64,000 nucleotides of DNA. It comes from Flavobacterium johnsoniae. GTDB taxonomy: Bacteria > Bacteroidota > Bacteroidia > Flavobacteriales > Flavobacteriaceae. The position numbers and the translations under genes are program-made. A model generated the notes under the pieces. The model made no database searches. It had not been told where the DNA came from and saw only the letters and a list, made by a program, of their open reading frames with translations. The stretch spans positions 4,588,001-4,652,000 of the forward strand of contig NZ_CP103794.1 of NCBI RefSeq assembly GCF_030388325.1, written 5' to 3'. Shown piece after piece: positions 32,672 through 41,843 of the stretch (the stretch's first letter is position 1; each line of letters opens with the position of its first letter).

Positions 32672-34147
32672 TTAATGATTGCTTTCTATGTCTCTTGTAA
32701 AGTTTGGTAATTTAGTTCTGGTTGCATTTATAATTGTTCTGTGCATCCATAGAAGACATAGAACAGAAACTACGAAAATAAATATCCAGGAACTTGTCCA
32801 TAATCCAGTATAATTGAGAAGATATCCGAAGATTATTGGACCTAAAAATCCTCCCAAACCGCCTATTAAACCAACCATTCCGCCTACAACTCCTACTTCA
32901 TTCGGGAAATATTCTGGAATATGTTTGTAAACAGCGGCCTTACCAATTCCCCATGAAATTCCGATAAGGATTACCAAAACCAGATATACCCAGAGATTTG
33001 CACTAAAATTTATTTGCGTCACTCCCTGCGCTAATAATTCTTTCTTTTTGACTTCTTGATTTTGTTTGACTATAATTTCCTGCCAAGATGTTTTTACCGG
33101 AAAAACGGATTGCCTGTTTATTTCCGAATCTTTCTTTACTTCTATTTGATGTATTTTTCCGTTTACGATTACTTTATCTGCGGTTATTTCTGTTACAACG
33201 CCATTGTTGACTGCCATAACTCCTGGACCTGCAGTAAAAATTTCCATTTTTGGAAACATCAATAAAAAGCTTATCACAATTGAAGAGCCTAAAACCCAAT
33301 ACATTACTTTTCTAGCTCCGAATTTATCTGAAAGATATCCGCCAAAAGCTCTGATGACTCCAGAAGGCAAACTAAACATTGTGGCAAACATTCCGCCCAT
33401 TACTAAAGTTGTACCGTAAACATTCATGAAATTGGGAAGAAGCCATTGCGAATAGGCAACGAAAAAACCGAAAACTAAAAAGTAATACGTTCCAAAACGC
33501 CAAACTCTTGTTTTTTTGAGTGGGGATAATAATTCTGTTATGTTTTTTGAAACACCTTGATTGGTTTTATTTTTAGCAAAAACAATAAAAAGTATTCCAA
33601 TAACTACAAGAACAACAGCATAAATAACTGGGAGCATTTTCCAACCATTTACAGGATCTTTTTCTGAAAGATTATTTAGTAAAGTTGGCGCAATAAAAGT
33701 AGTAATTGCCGCACCAGCATTTCCCATTCCGAAAATTCCTAAAGCTCTACCCTGCCATTCTTTTGGATACCAAACAGATGTATAGCCAATTCCAACTGCA
33801 AAACTGGTTCCTACTAATCCGAAGAAAAAGCTTAAAACTGCGAAACTCCAGAAGGAATCAGCAAAGGGCAGTAAAAAAAGTGGAATGGAACATAGCAAAA
33901 GTAAAGTTGAAAAAATTATTTTCCCACCATATTTATCCGTTAAAATTCCGATTGGAAGCCTAAAAATAGAACCCGAAAGAATTGGAATTCCTAATAACCA
34001 GCCAGTTTCAATAACCGTAAAATTTATAATTCCTTTATCTGCCAAAAAAGTTACTAAAACACCATTTAATGTCCAGCATGCAAAACATACTGTAAAAGCT
34101 AGTGTATTTAAAAATAAGATACGGTGTGATTGAGAGAGGTTATTCAT
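32672..34147 (-). CDS. nitrate/nitrite transporter, second close homolog of the 8386 narK
   Basis: The 491-residue permease is nearly collinear with the 8386 product: the N-terminal LSQSHRILFLNTLAFTVCFA, the nitrate signatures YTSVWYPKEWQGRALG and GISWGIGKAAVYKHIPEYFP, and the same soluble insert of about 75 residues (about 305-375). The insert is less conserved than the membrane parts. It is the first gene of the second nitrate reductase operon, 11 bases before the next transporter. Its promoter carries a Crp/Fnr-type site rather than the TACTTAT operator of its paralog, so the duplicates seem to be regulated differently. Confidence 0.9.
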   Translation of the reverse strand: MNNLSQSHRILFLNTLAFTVCFACWTLNGVLVTFLADKGIINFTVIETGWLLGIPILSGSIFRLPIGILTDKYGGKIIFSTLLLLCSIPLFLLPFADSFWSFAVLSFFFGLVGTSFAVGIGYTSVWYPKEWQGRALGIFGMGNAGAAITTFIAPTLLNNLSEKDPVNGWKMLPVIYAVVLVVIGILFIVFAKNKTNQGVSKNITELLSPLKKTRVWRFGTYYFLVFGFFVAYSQWLLPNFMNVYGTTLVMGGMFATMFSLPSGVIRAFGGYLSDKFGARKVMYWVLGSSIVISFLLMFPKMEIFTAGPGVMAVNNGVVTEITADKVIVNGKIHQIEVKKDSEINRQSVFPVKTSWQEIIVKQNQEVKKKELLAQGVTQINFSANLWVYLVLVILIGISWGIGKAAVYKHIPEYFPNEVGVVGGMVGLIGGLGGFLGPIIFGYLLNYTGLWTSSWIFIFVVSVLCLLWMHRTIINATRTKLPNFTRDIESNH

Positions 34148-34195
34148 ATTAAAATTTTAAATATTATTGAAATAAGCTGCACTTCAATAATGCAA

Positions 34196-34240
34196 CAAAA
34201 TTAAAACCTTAAATACTTACAAAATATGACATATATCATA
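34196..34240 (-). promoter_or_regulatory. second nitrate operon promoter with Crp/Fnr-type site
   Basis: TATGA-N6-TCATA occupies 34225-34240 (centre 34232.5). On the minus strand the -7 box TAATTTTG is at 34203-34196, an exact TAnnTTTG match. The centre-to-box-end distance is 36.5 bases, equal to that at the porin promoter, and places the site near -41.5. Confidence 0.65.
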
Positions 34241-35012
34241 TTAAAGACAAATTAGTCTTCAACATAAAAACCGATCTAAAATACAATATATTAACTAATT
34301 ACAACAAAAACAAATACCTTTTTTTTAAATAAAGCGCGATATTTATAAACGTTCTATTGTAAGAATTTTAAAATTACTAAGCGCAACTAAAATTAGTTTT
34401 GATTTTCTTGAATTTAAATCTGCATTTGACAGACTAAAAGTTTGATTACTTTCTGTTTATGAGATGCTTTTTCTCTAATCTTGACGTTTTTCTGCTTGTT
34501 TTTAAATTTTAGAAGAATTTAAAAACCAAAAAATTAAGTATAAAATACTACATTTTAAATGCTTAATTATTATTTTTCTTAACATTTGTTTGAATTTTAA
34601 ATTCTTTAAAAACCCTTTAAAAACAAGGCTTTACGTAAAAAATATTTTTAAATAAATTGCTAGGAGTGAATATTTTTCAAAAAAAACTTTACAAACTTTT
34701 GGTTTTTATTATATAAAATTTAACTTTGTCTATAGGATTAGTAGAGTTTAAATAATGTTTCAAACATAAAAATTATTATTGTGAAAACGACAGAAAGCAT
34801 ATCGCATTACATTCTTCCTAAAATATACACTTATAACACTTTCTGTTATATGTGTATCTGTTGTTAAAAACCTACATTTAGTTATGTGCTTTTTATTGTT
34901 TATTTCAAAAGCAGATTTCTTAAAAATTCACCACCGAAAATATTTATTGAGTTTATACAAAAATCATTCAAATGCATTTTTAATGCCCGCGATTGATTCT
35001 TGAAACCATACC
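34241..35012. other. long intergenic region upstream of the sulfatase operon
   Basis: The 770 bases between the nitrate operon promoter and the susC promoter are A+T-rich with no convincing reading frame. The one notable structure is a hyphenated palindrome at 34825-34857 (separate entry). Short T-rich and A-rich runs dominate elsewhere. Confidence 0.5.
34825..34857. promoter_or_regulatory. hyphenated palindrome upstream of susC, candidate operator
   Basis: ATACACTTATAACA (34825-34838), spacer CTTTC, TGTTATATGTGTAT (34844-34857): the arms match at 13 of 14 positions. It lies about 160-190 bases before the presumed susC promoter. It could be an upstream operator or an RNA hairpin; there is no T run after it. 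Confidence 0.45.
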
Positions 35013-35020
35013 TATATTTC
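35013..35020 (+). promoter_or_regulatory. probable -7 box of the susC leader
   Basis: TATATTTC, one mismatch from TAnnTTTG, with TTG at 34993-34995 as a -33-like element. A start near 35025 would give a leader of nearly 200 bases before susC containing the Cys peptide and hairpins. Confidence 0.4.
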
Positions 35021-35054
35021 AAAATTAAAATAACTAACAATTAAAAAAACTAAA

Positions 35055-35087
35055 ATGAAAACAATGCAAACCTGTTGCTGTAAATAA
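35055..35087 (+). CDS. cysteine-rich leader peptide (MKTMQTCCCK)
   Basis: A ten-codon frame, ATG AAA ACA ATG CAA then ACC TGT TGC TGT AAA and TAA, encodes three consecutive cysteines just before its stop. It stands 134 bases before susC, and a perfect 10-bp hairpin begins six bases after the stop. Three tandem codons for one amino acid in a short frame before a hairpin is the hallmark of ribosome-mediated attenuation. With charged tRNA-Cys scarce, a ribosome would stall over TGT TGC TGT and cover the hairpin's 5' arm. The downstream genes release sulfate from esters, which feeds cysteine synthesis. I infer a cysteine sensor; translation is unproven. Confidence 0.65.
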   Translation: MKTMQTCCCK

Positions 35088-35092
35088 AAAAA

Positions 35093-35182
35093 GCCATTTC
35101 TGCGGCAACAGAAATGGCGAGGCTTAAAGAACATTTATCACTAAATCAAGAACACTTTTAGAGTGCTGTATAAACAGTGCTC
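35093..35182 (+). promoter_or_regulatory. attenuator-like RNA hairpins in the susC leader
   Basis: GCCATTTCTG (35093-35102), loop CGGCAA, CAGAAATGGC (35109-35118) is a perfect 10-bp hairpin. AAGCC (35091-35095) can alternatively pair with GGCTT (35121-35125). A second hairpin is GAGTGCTG (35161-35168), TATAAA, CAGTGCTC (35175-35182), an 8-bp RNA stem with two G-U pairs. Neither is followed by a T run, so control could be at translation, by Rho or by pausing rather than by simple intrinsic termination. Confidence 0.55.
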
Positions 35183-35220
35183 AGGGCGTCTTGTTAATTA
35201 CTTAAAACCAATACAAAGAA

Positions 35221-38200
35221 ATGAAAAAAAAGTTAAATATACACATACTGCTGTTTCTACTCTTCATAACGGCAGGCATACAAGCCCAAAATACTACCCC
35301 ACTTATTCAGTCAAAATTGGATGGAACTGTGGTCGATGATGTTACAAATCAACCTATTATAGGTGCATCTGTAACTATTAAAGGAACAACTCACGGTGTT
35401 GTTACAGATGCTGAAGGAAAATTCTATTTTCAAACTGGACAGAAATTCCCTTATACCTTAATTGTAAGTTATATTGGTTACAAAAAAGCAGAAATTATTG
35501 TAGAAAAAAATCCAGTTATCATCAACTTAAAAGAAGAACGTCAAGAACTTGATGAGCTTGTTGTGGTAGGTTATGGAACTCAAAAAAGAAAAGATATTAC
35601 AGGTTCTGTATCTTCTGTTCCAAAAGCTAATTTATCTCAAGTAACTTCTTCTGCTGATAATCTTTTAAGAGGTGCAGTTGCTGGGGTTGTAGTTACACAA
35701 AGTTCTGGGCGTCCGGGTGCTTCTTCAAGTGTACGTATTCGTGGAGGAAACTCAATTACAGCGGGTAACGAACCTCTTTATGTTGTTGACGGAATCTTAA
35801 TTTATAACGATAATGCCAATAGTTCTGCGGGAGTTACATATGCAGGTGCAAGTGTAAACGTTTTGTCTACTATTAACCCAGCTGATATTGAATCTATTGA
35901 AGTTCTGAAAGATGCTTCTGCAACAGCAATTTATGGTTCTCGTGGTGCCAATGGAGTTGTTATTATTACAACTAAAAAAGGAACAAAAGGACAAGATAAT
36001 ATTTCGTATCAAGGTTACTTCGGGTTTCAAAATATTTCAAAGAAATTGAAATTAATGAATGCCAGTGAATGGGCAAGTTTACGAAATGATGTTCAGGCAA
36101 GTATCGGTCAAGCTCCTTCGTTTACAGCTGCACAAATAGAAGCTTTTAAAACTTCTGGAAATTACGATTGGCAATCTGCGGCTTTTAGAACTGCAGCACC
36201 TGTTCAAAGTCATAATTTATCTTTTTCTGGTGGCGACGAAAGATCAAGATATTCGGTTTCTGCGGGTTATTTTGATCAAGAAGGAATTGTTTTAGGTTCT
36301 GATTTTAAACGTATTTCGCTTCGCGCTAATTACGAAAGAAACTATTCTCAGAATTTCAAATTTGGAGTGAATGCCAATTACACTTATTCGCTTGCAAATG
36401 GAGTAGGAACTTCTGGAAGCGGAAGAACTCCAAACCCTTTGGTAGCTGCCGTTTTAACTGCGCCTGTCGTTCCTATAAAAAATGCTGACGGAAGTTATAA
36501 TGTAACCAATAATCCGTACACGACTTCTGTAAATGGTTATGTGCCAAATCCGATTAATGATTTGGAGAATACAACTAATCAAACCAATTTAAATAGAATA
36601 CTAACAAGTTTATTTGGCGAATATAAAATCACTAAAAAACTGACTGCAAAAGTTGCAGTAAGCGGCGACGTTTTAAATACAAAACAAAATTATTATGCGC
36701 CTGCAAACACAACTACTGGTGCAGGAACAAAAGGTTTAGCTTCTGTTGGGGATAGATTGGTAGGTTCTGTTTTGAATGAAAATACATTAAACTATAATAC
36801 AAATTTTGGAGAAAATCATAAGTTTTCTGCTTTAGGAGGTTACACGCTTCAATATACAAAAGGTGAAGTGGTAAATGCAGGAGCAAACACTTTTGTAAAC
36901 GATGCTAATACTTACAACGCGCTTCAAGATGGTGTCGCTGTAAAACCTTATAGTGAAGCTTACGAAAGTGTATTGAAATCTTGGCTGGCAAGAGTAAATT
37001 ATTCTTATAAAGGAAAATACAATTTTACCCTTTCAGGTCGTGCCGATGGATCTTCAAGATTTGGTTCAGAATCACTTTGGGGTTATTTCCCGTCTGCTGG
37101 TTTTTCTTGGAACATTACAGATGAAGAATTTGCAAACAATATTAAAGGTGTTACCGAAGCTAAACTTAGAATTACCGCTGGAACAACAGGAAATCAAGAA
37201 ATTGGAAATTATCTTTCTCTAGCTTCAATGGGTTCTGTAAATTATTCTTTTGGAGGAACATTATACACTGGTATCGCTCCTACCCGACTGGCAAATCCAG
37301 ATTTGAAATGGGAAAAAACAGATCAATATAATATTGGTTTAGATTTATCATTACTTGACAGAAAAATCAATTTTGTTTTTGATGTGTACTACAAAAAAAC
37401 AAAAGATTTGTTAATCAGCGTTCCAGTTCCGTTGAGTTCTGGTTATGCAACTGTTCTTCAAAATATTGGTGGAGTTGAAAATAAAGGTTTTGAAGTTGGA
37501 TTAATAACCGAAAACTTGAAAACAGAAAATTTTGCATGGAATTCTAATCTAGTATTTTCTTTAAATAGAAATAAAGTTACGGAAATCGGAAATGGTGTAA
37601 ACGAGTTTTTTCCTGTAGTTCCAAACGGTTCTTTATTACAGCAACAACCTGTTATTGTAAAAGTTGGTCTGCCTTTAGGAACTTTCTGGGGGTATAGAAC
37701 AAACGGAATTTTCCAGACTCAGGAAGAAGTAAATACTCAGCCAAAAATTAACAGTTTGGCAAATACTAAAGTTGGAGACAGAAAATATGTAGATGCAAAT
37801 GGCGATGGTGTTATCAATGCTTTGGATAAAGGAAACTTAGGAACTTCTCAGCCAAAATTTGTTGGAAGTTTCAGCAACACCATTTCATACAATGATTTTG
37901 ATTTAAATTTCTCTTTCCAAGGATCTTATGGCGGAAAAATATTCAACGCTTTAAATCAGCAATTAGAAATTTCTACTCTTGGAACTAACGCAGCGGCTAC
38001 GTTGAATGATCGTTGGACTCCAACAAATCCAAGCAATGAAATTCCGAGAGCGACAAGTTCACCGTTAGGAATTGTTTCTGAAAGATATGTTGAAGATGCT
38101 TCTTTCTTAAGATTGAAATTAATAACTCTTGGCTACACATTACCAAAAAGCGTTTCTAAAAAACTGGGAACAAAAAGCGTAAAAGTGTATATCTCTGCTG

Positions 38201-38343
38201 AAAACTTAATTACATGGACAAAATACACTGGATATGATCCAGAGGTAAGTTCATACGAACAAAACAACTTATATCCGGGAATTGATTTTGGCTCTTATCC
38301 AAACTCAAAAACATTCATCTCGGGCTTGAACGTAACTTTCTAA
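35221..38343 (+). CDS. SusC-like TonB-dependent outer-membrane transporter
   Basis: The 1040-residue SusC-family protein has a signal peptide (MKKKLNIHILLFLLFITAGIQ), a carboxypeptidase-regulatory-like domain (about 32-105, LDGTVVDDVTNQPIIGASVT), the plug with LVVVGYGTQKRKDITGSVSS near 113-132 and VRIRGGNSI near 175, and a beta barrel to the C-terminus (SGLNVTF). With the SusD lipoprotein encoded 18 bases downstream it imports an oligomer or conjugate across the outer membrane using TonB energy. The following sulfatases suggest that the ligand is a sulfated compound. Expression may be set by the cysteine leader upstream. Confidence 0.93.
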   Translation: MKKKLNIHILLFLLFITAGIQAQNTTPLIQSKLDGTVVDDVTNQPIIGASVTIKGTTHGVVTDAEGKFYFQTGQKFPYTLIVSYIGYKKAEIIVEKNPVIINLKEERQELDELVVVGYGTQKRKDITGSVSSVPKANLSQVTSSADNLLRGAVAGVVVTQSSGRPGASSSVRIRGGNSITAGNEPLYVVDGILIYNDNANSSAGVTYAGASVNVLSTINPADIESIEVLKDASATAIYGSRGANGVVIITTKKGTKGQDNISYQGYFGFQNISKKLKLMNASEWASLRNDVQASIGQAPSFTAAQIEAFKTSGNYDWQSAAFRTAAPVQSHNLSFSGGDERSRYSVSAGYFDQEGIVLGSDFKRISLRANYERNYSQNFKFGVNANYTYSLANGVGTSGSGRTPNPLVAAVLTAPVVPIKNADGSYNVTNNPYTTSVNGYVPNPINDLENTTNQTNLNRILTSLFGEYKITKKLTAKVAVSGDVLNTKQNYYAPANTTTGAGTKGLASVGDRLVGSVLNENTLNYNTNFGENHKFSALGGYTLQYTKGEVVNAGANTFVNDANTYNALQDGVAVKPYSEAYESVLKSWLARVNYSYKGKYNFTLSGRADGSSRFGSESLWGYFPSAGFSWNITDEEFANNIKGVTEAKLRITAGTTGNQEIGNYLSLASMGSVNYSFGGTLYTGIAPTRLANPDLKWEKTDQYNIGLDLSLLDRKINFVFDVYYKKTKDLLISVPVPLSSGYATVLQNIGGVENKGFEVGLITENLKTENFAWNSNLVFSLNRNKVTEIGNGVNEFFPVVPNGSLLQQQPVIVKVGLPLGTFWGYRTNGIFQTQEEVNTQPKINSLANTKVGDRKYVDANGDGVINALDKGNLGTSQPKFVGSFSNTISYNDFDLNFSFQGSYGGKIFNALNQQLEISTLGTNAAATLNDRWTPTNPSNEIPRATSSPLGIVSERYVEDASFLRLKLITLGYTLPKSVSKKLGTKSVKVYISAENLITWTKYTGYDPEVSSYEQNNLYPGIDFGSYPNSKTFISGLNVTF

Positions 38344-38361
38344 GTAAAAAAATATATTAAA

Positions 38362-39834
38362 ATGAAAAAGATCATTATAACATTCCTTTTAAGTGCCGGT
38401 TTATTGGTATCGTGCACGGAGCTTGAGGTAACACCAAACTCTTTTGTAACCGAAGATAATTATTTTAATACTCAAGATGATGCTGTAGCAAGTGTAACTG
38501 CTGTTTATGCTTCTTTAAGCCTTGATCCAGGAGAACAAAGTTTGTTTGGAAGAAACCTTTATTTCTTAACCGATATGGGTTCTGATTATGCAGCAGCGGG
38601 AGTTTCTGCAACCAATCCGCAAGTAAGAGCAATGAGTGCTTTAACACACGATGCGACTACCGATCGAGTTCAAGTAGCTTGGAGACAAATTTATGCGGGA
38701 ATAAACAGAGCAAATGTTGCTATTGATAATATTCCTAAAGTAACTGGTTCTGAAGTTATTAAAACAAGATTGATTAACGAAGCTAAATTCATTAGAGGTT
38801 TATTGTATTTTCAAGCAGTACGCCTTTGGGGCGGAGTTCCGATTGTTTTGCATGAAGCAACTTCTATTGATTTAGGCAGCTTAAAAACAAATAGAGCAAC
38901 TGTTGAAGAAGTTTATGCTCAAATCATTAAAGATTTAACAGATGCTGAAGCTTTGCCTGCAACTTACTCTACAGCAGATGCTGGGCGTGCTACTTCTGGA
39001 GCTGCAAAAGCGATTTTGGCAAAAGTGTATATTACAAGAAAAGATTGGCCAAATACTATTTTAAAAGCGAGAGAAGTGATTAATGGCGGTTACGGATACG
39101 CTTTGTTTGAAGATTTTCAAGATATTTTCACTAAAACTAAAAAGAACGGAAAAGAACATATTTTCTCTGTACAGTTTGAGCCAAATCAAGCAGGAAATGG
39201 TTCTAGCGGAAGTACTTTTCAAGCGACTTCTTTTACAGGATTTACAGCAACTGAACCTGCTGATATAGTTTCTGACGTTGCATTATTCTATGACATTTAT
39301 GCCGCTGGAGATAAAAGAAGAGATGTGAGCTACGCCAAACAATTGTTAAATCCAGCAACGGGAACGCTTTATACTTTTCCGAAACCAATTTTCAAAAAAT
39401 ATTTGGATTTGACCAATTTGGCTACTCCTGCAAACGTAGCAATCAACTTTCCTGTGATTCGTTACGCGGACATTCTTTTGTCTTTAGCGGAAGCGATAAA
39501 TGAACAAAGCGGACCAACAGCCGAAGCTTACGAATTGATTAATCAAGTGAGAAGAAGGGCTTTTGGAAAAGCGATTACAACTCCAGATGTAACAGTTGAT
39601 TTAGTTGGATTAAATCAAACCACTTTTAGAGCGGCAATTCAGGAAGAACGCAAAAAAGAGTTTGTTCAAGAAGGGCAAAGATGGTTTGACTTAGTGAGAT
39701 GGGGAACTTTGGTTACTGAAGTGAAAAAAGTAACGGCTAAAAACTCTGTTTCTGAAAGAAATAATCTTTATCCGATTCCACAAAGTGAAAGAAATATCAA
39801 CCCTGACGGTTTACCACAGAATCCTGGATATTAA
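38362..39834 (+). CDS. SusD/RagB-family surface lipoprotein
   Basis: The 490-residue lipoprotein has a signal with lipobox-like LLVSC (Cys about 18), TPR-like helices in the N-terminal half (NRANVAIDNIPKV, LINEAKFIRGLLYFQAVRLW) and the typical SusD C-terminus (FPVIRYADILLSLAEA, INQVRRRAFG, EERKKEFVQEGQRWFDLVRW, LYPIPQSERNINP). SusD caps the SusC barrel at the cell surface and binds the ligand. It is followed 30 bases later by the first sulfatase gene. Confidence 0.93.
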   Translation: MKKIIITFLLSAGLLVSCTELEVTPNSFVTEDNYFNTQDDAVASVTAVYASLSLDPGEQSLFGRNLYFLTDMGSDYAAAGVSATNPQVRAMSALTHDATTDRVQVAWRQIYAGINRANVAIDNIPKVTGSEVIKTRLINEAKFIRGLLYFQAVRLWGGVPIVLHEATSIDLGSLKTNRATVEEVYAQIIKDLTDAEALPATYSTADAGRATSGAAKAILAKVYITRKDWPNTILKAREVINGGYGYALFEDFQDIFTKTKKNGKEHIFSVQFEPNQAGNGSSGSTFQATSFTGFTATEPADIVSDVALFYDIYAAGDKRRDVSYAKQLLNPATGTLYTFPKPIFKKYLDLTNLATPANVAINFPVIRYADILLSLAEAINEQSGPTAEAYELINQVRRRAFGKAITTPDVTVDLVGLNQTTFRAAIQEERKKEFVQEGQRWFDLVRWGTLVTEVKKVTAKNSVSERNNLYPIPQSERNINPDGLPQNPGY

Positions 39835-39864
39835 TTAGAACCACAACCAAAAAACTATTAAAAG

Positions 39865-41787
39865 ATGAAAAAAATTAAAAATAACACTTCAATCAAAAGC
39901 TCTGGAAAAGGGCTTTTGATTACTGCATTGCTGGTTGCACAATTTGGCTTTGCTCAAGAAAAAGAAGAATTTAAAGGTACAATTGGTAAAACTCTTGCCG
40001 ATTCTAAAGAATATTGGCCAGATCCTGTAAAAGCGCCAAAAGGTGCGCCAAACGTAGTTTGGATTTTATTAGATGATGTTGGATTTGGAGCGGCTTCTGC
40101 TTTTGGAGGATTAATCAACACGCCGACTTTTGATAATTTAGCCAACAATGGACTTCGTTATACCAACTTCCACACAACAGCAATTTGTGCTCCGACCCGT
40201 GCGGCTTTGTTAACAGGAAGAAATTCTGGAAGAGTTCACGTTAGCGGATTTTCGCATACAATCTTATCGGCAGGTTTTCCAGGTTGGGACGGAAGAATTC
40301 CTTCGGATAAAGGAACAATTGCAGAGATTTTACGTGAAAACGGATACAACACTTTCGCGGTTGGAAAATATGGTGTTACGCCAGATGAAGATGCAACAGA
40401 TGCTGGCCCATTTGACAGATGGCCAACTGGAAAAGGTTTCGATCATTTTTACGGATTCTTAGGTTCTCAAACCGATCAATACAATCCTGATTTGGTTGAA
40501 GATCAAGTGCATATTAAACCTGACGGAAGACATTTAAACGAATTAATTACTGATAAAGCAATCAGCTATATTCAAAAACAGCAAAAAGCGGCACCAGGAA
40601 AACCATTTTTCTTGTATTATGCGCCGGGAACGGTTCATGCACCTCATCAAGTAGCTGAAAAATGGGTTGAACCTTATAAAGGAAAATTTGATGAAGGCTG
40701 GGATGTTTACCGTGAAAAAGTATTAGTAAATCAAAAGAAATTAGGAACGATTCCTGCCAATGCAGTTTTACCAGAACGTAATGCTTTAATTACAGAATGG
40801 AAAAAATTAACGCCAGATCAGAAAAAAGTATATGCAAGATTCATGGAAGTTTACGCAGGATTTTTGACATATACAGATTATGAAATTGGAAGAGTTGTTG
40901 ATTATTTAAAACAAAGCGGACAGCTTGATAATACTTTAATTTTTGTAGCAATCGGAGATAACGGCGCAAGTAAAGAAGGAACTCTGCAAGGAACAATCAA
41001 TCAAAGTTTGTTTTCTCAAGGAAAATCTGAGGAAGAAAATCTTCAAAGCAACTTAAATAATATTGGTGAAATTGGAACTGCAAAAGGTTTAAATACTAAT
41101 TATCCTTTGGGATGGGCGCAGGCAACAAATGCTCCTTTCAAAAACTGGAAACAAGATGCACATTCTGAAGGTGGAACAAGAAATCCTTTGATTGTTTTTT
41201 ATCCAAACGGAATTAAAGACAAAGGCGGAATCAGAAATCAATACAGCCATGTTACAGATTTGCTTCCTACAACTTTAGCAATTACAGGAATTAAAGCGCC
41301 AGAATATATCAAAGGAATAAAACAAGATATTATTCAAGGATCTTCATTTCAAGCTTCCTTAGATAATCCGAAAGCAGAATCTTTACATAAAGTACAGTAT
41401 TATTATATTTTCGGAAACAGAGCCATTTACAAAGATGGATGGAAAGCTTCTGCTGCGCATTTACCAGATTCATTTGCGGTAAAACAATCTTTAGGTAAAA
41501 ATGAAAAACCAGTTGCAAGTAATTTCGACACAGACGTTTGGGAATTATACAACTTAAACGAAGATTTTAACGAGCGTAATAACTTAGCTAAAAAATATCC
41601 TGAAAAACTAGCTGAACTTCAGAAATTATTTGACGAACAGGCAAAAGAAAACAATGTTTATCCGTTTATTGACTGGCAAGATGTTTACAACAGAAGAATA
41701 CATAATACTGCTGCTGACAAAGGAAAAACGCTTCAGGATTTAGTAAAACAAGTAACTAAACCTGCAGATACAGAAACTACAAAATAA
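39865..41787 (+). CDS. exported arylsulfatase, Cys type (tandem copy 1)
   Basis: This 640-residue sulfatase has a signal peptide ending near AQFGFAQ. The catalytic motif is C108-A-P-T-R (ICAPTRAALLTGR), the Cys being converted to formylglycine by a maturation enzyme not encoded here. Metal and substrate motifs include WILLDDVGFGAASAFGG (first Asp pair), GKYGVTPDEDATDAGPFDRW, DNGASKEG and PLGWAQATNAPFKNWKQDAH. It should hydrolyse sulfate esters in the periplasm, resembling the AtsA-like S1_4 group, though the subfamily is a guess. It is clearly duplicated as the next gene. Confidence 0.92.
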   Translation: MKKIKNNTSIKSSGKGLLITALLVAQFGFAQEKEEFKGTIGKTLADSKEYWPDPVKAPKGAPNVVWILLDDVGFGAASAFGGLINTPTFDNLANNGLRYTNFHTTAICAPTRAALLTGRNSGRVHVSGFSHTILSAGFPGWDGRIPSDKGTIAEILRENGYNTFAVGKYGVTPDEDATDAGPFDRWPTGKGFDHFYGFLGSQTDQYNPDLVEDQVHIKPDGRHLNELITDKAISYIQKQQKAAPGKPFFLYYAPGTVHAPHQVAEKWVEPYKGKFDEGWDVYREKVLVNQKKLGTIPANAVLPERNALITEWKKLTPDQKKVYARFMEVYAGFLTYTDYEIGRVVDYLKQSGQLDNTLIFVAIGDNGASKEGTLQGTINQSLFSQGKSEEENLQSNLNNIGEIGTAKGLNTNYPLGWAQATNAPFKNWKQDAHSEGGTRNPLIVFYPNGIKDKGGIRNQYSHVTDLLPTTLAITGIKAPEYIKGIKQDIIQGSSFQASLDNPKAESLHKVQYYYIFGNRAIYKDGWKASAAHLPDSFAVKQSLGKNEKPVASNFDTDVWELYNLNEDFNERNNLAKKYPEKLAELQKLFDEQAKENNVYPFIDWQDVYNRRIHNTAADKGKTLQDLVKQVTKPADTETTK

Positions 41788-41795
41788 TGATTACC

Positions 41796-41826
41796 AACCT
41801 GCAAGTTTTTTTAAATCTTGCAGGTT
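41796..41826. repeat. intergenic palindrome between the tandem sulfatase genes
   Basis: AACCTGCAAG (41796-41805) and CTTGCAGGTT (41817-41826) form a perfect 10-bp stem with a T-rich loop. It is one of several unrelated palindromes in this genome and could modulate mRNA stability within the operon. Confidence 0.75.
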
Positions 41827-41843
41827 AATCAAAAAAAGAGATA

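Noticed and set aside
35039..35220. Riboswitch interpretation of the susC leader
   Set aside because: I see no known sulfur riboswitch consensus (such as SAM-I); the Cys codons make a translated attenuator more likely.
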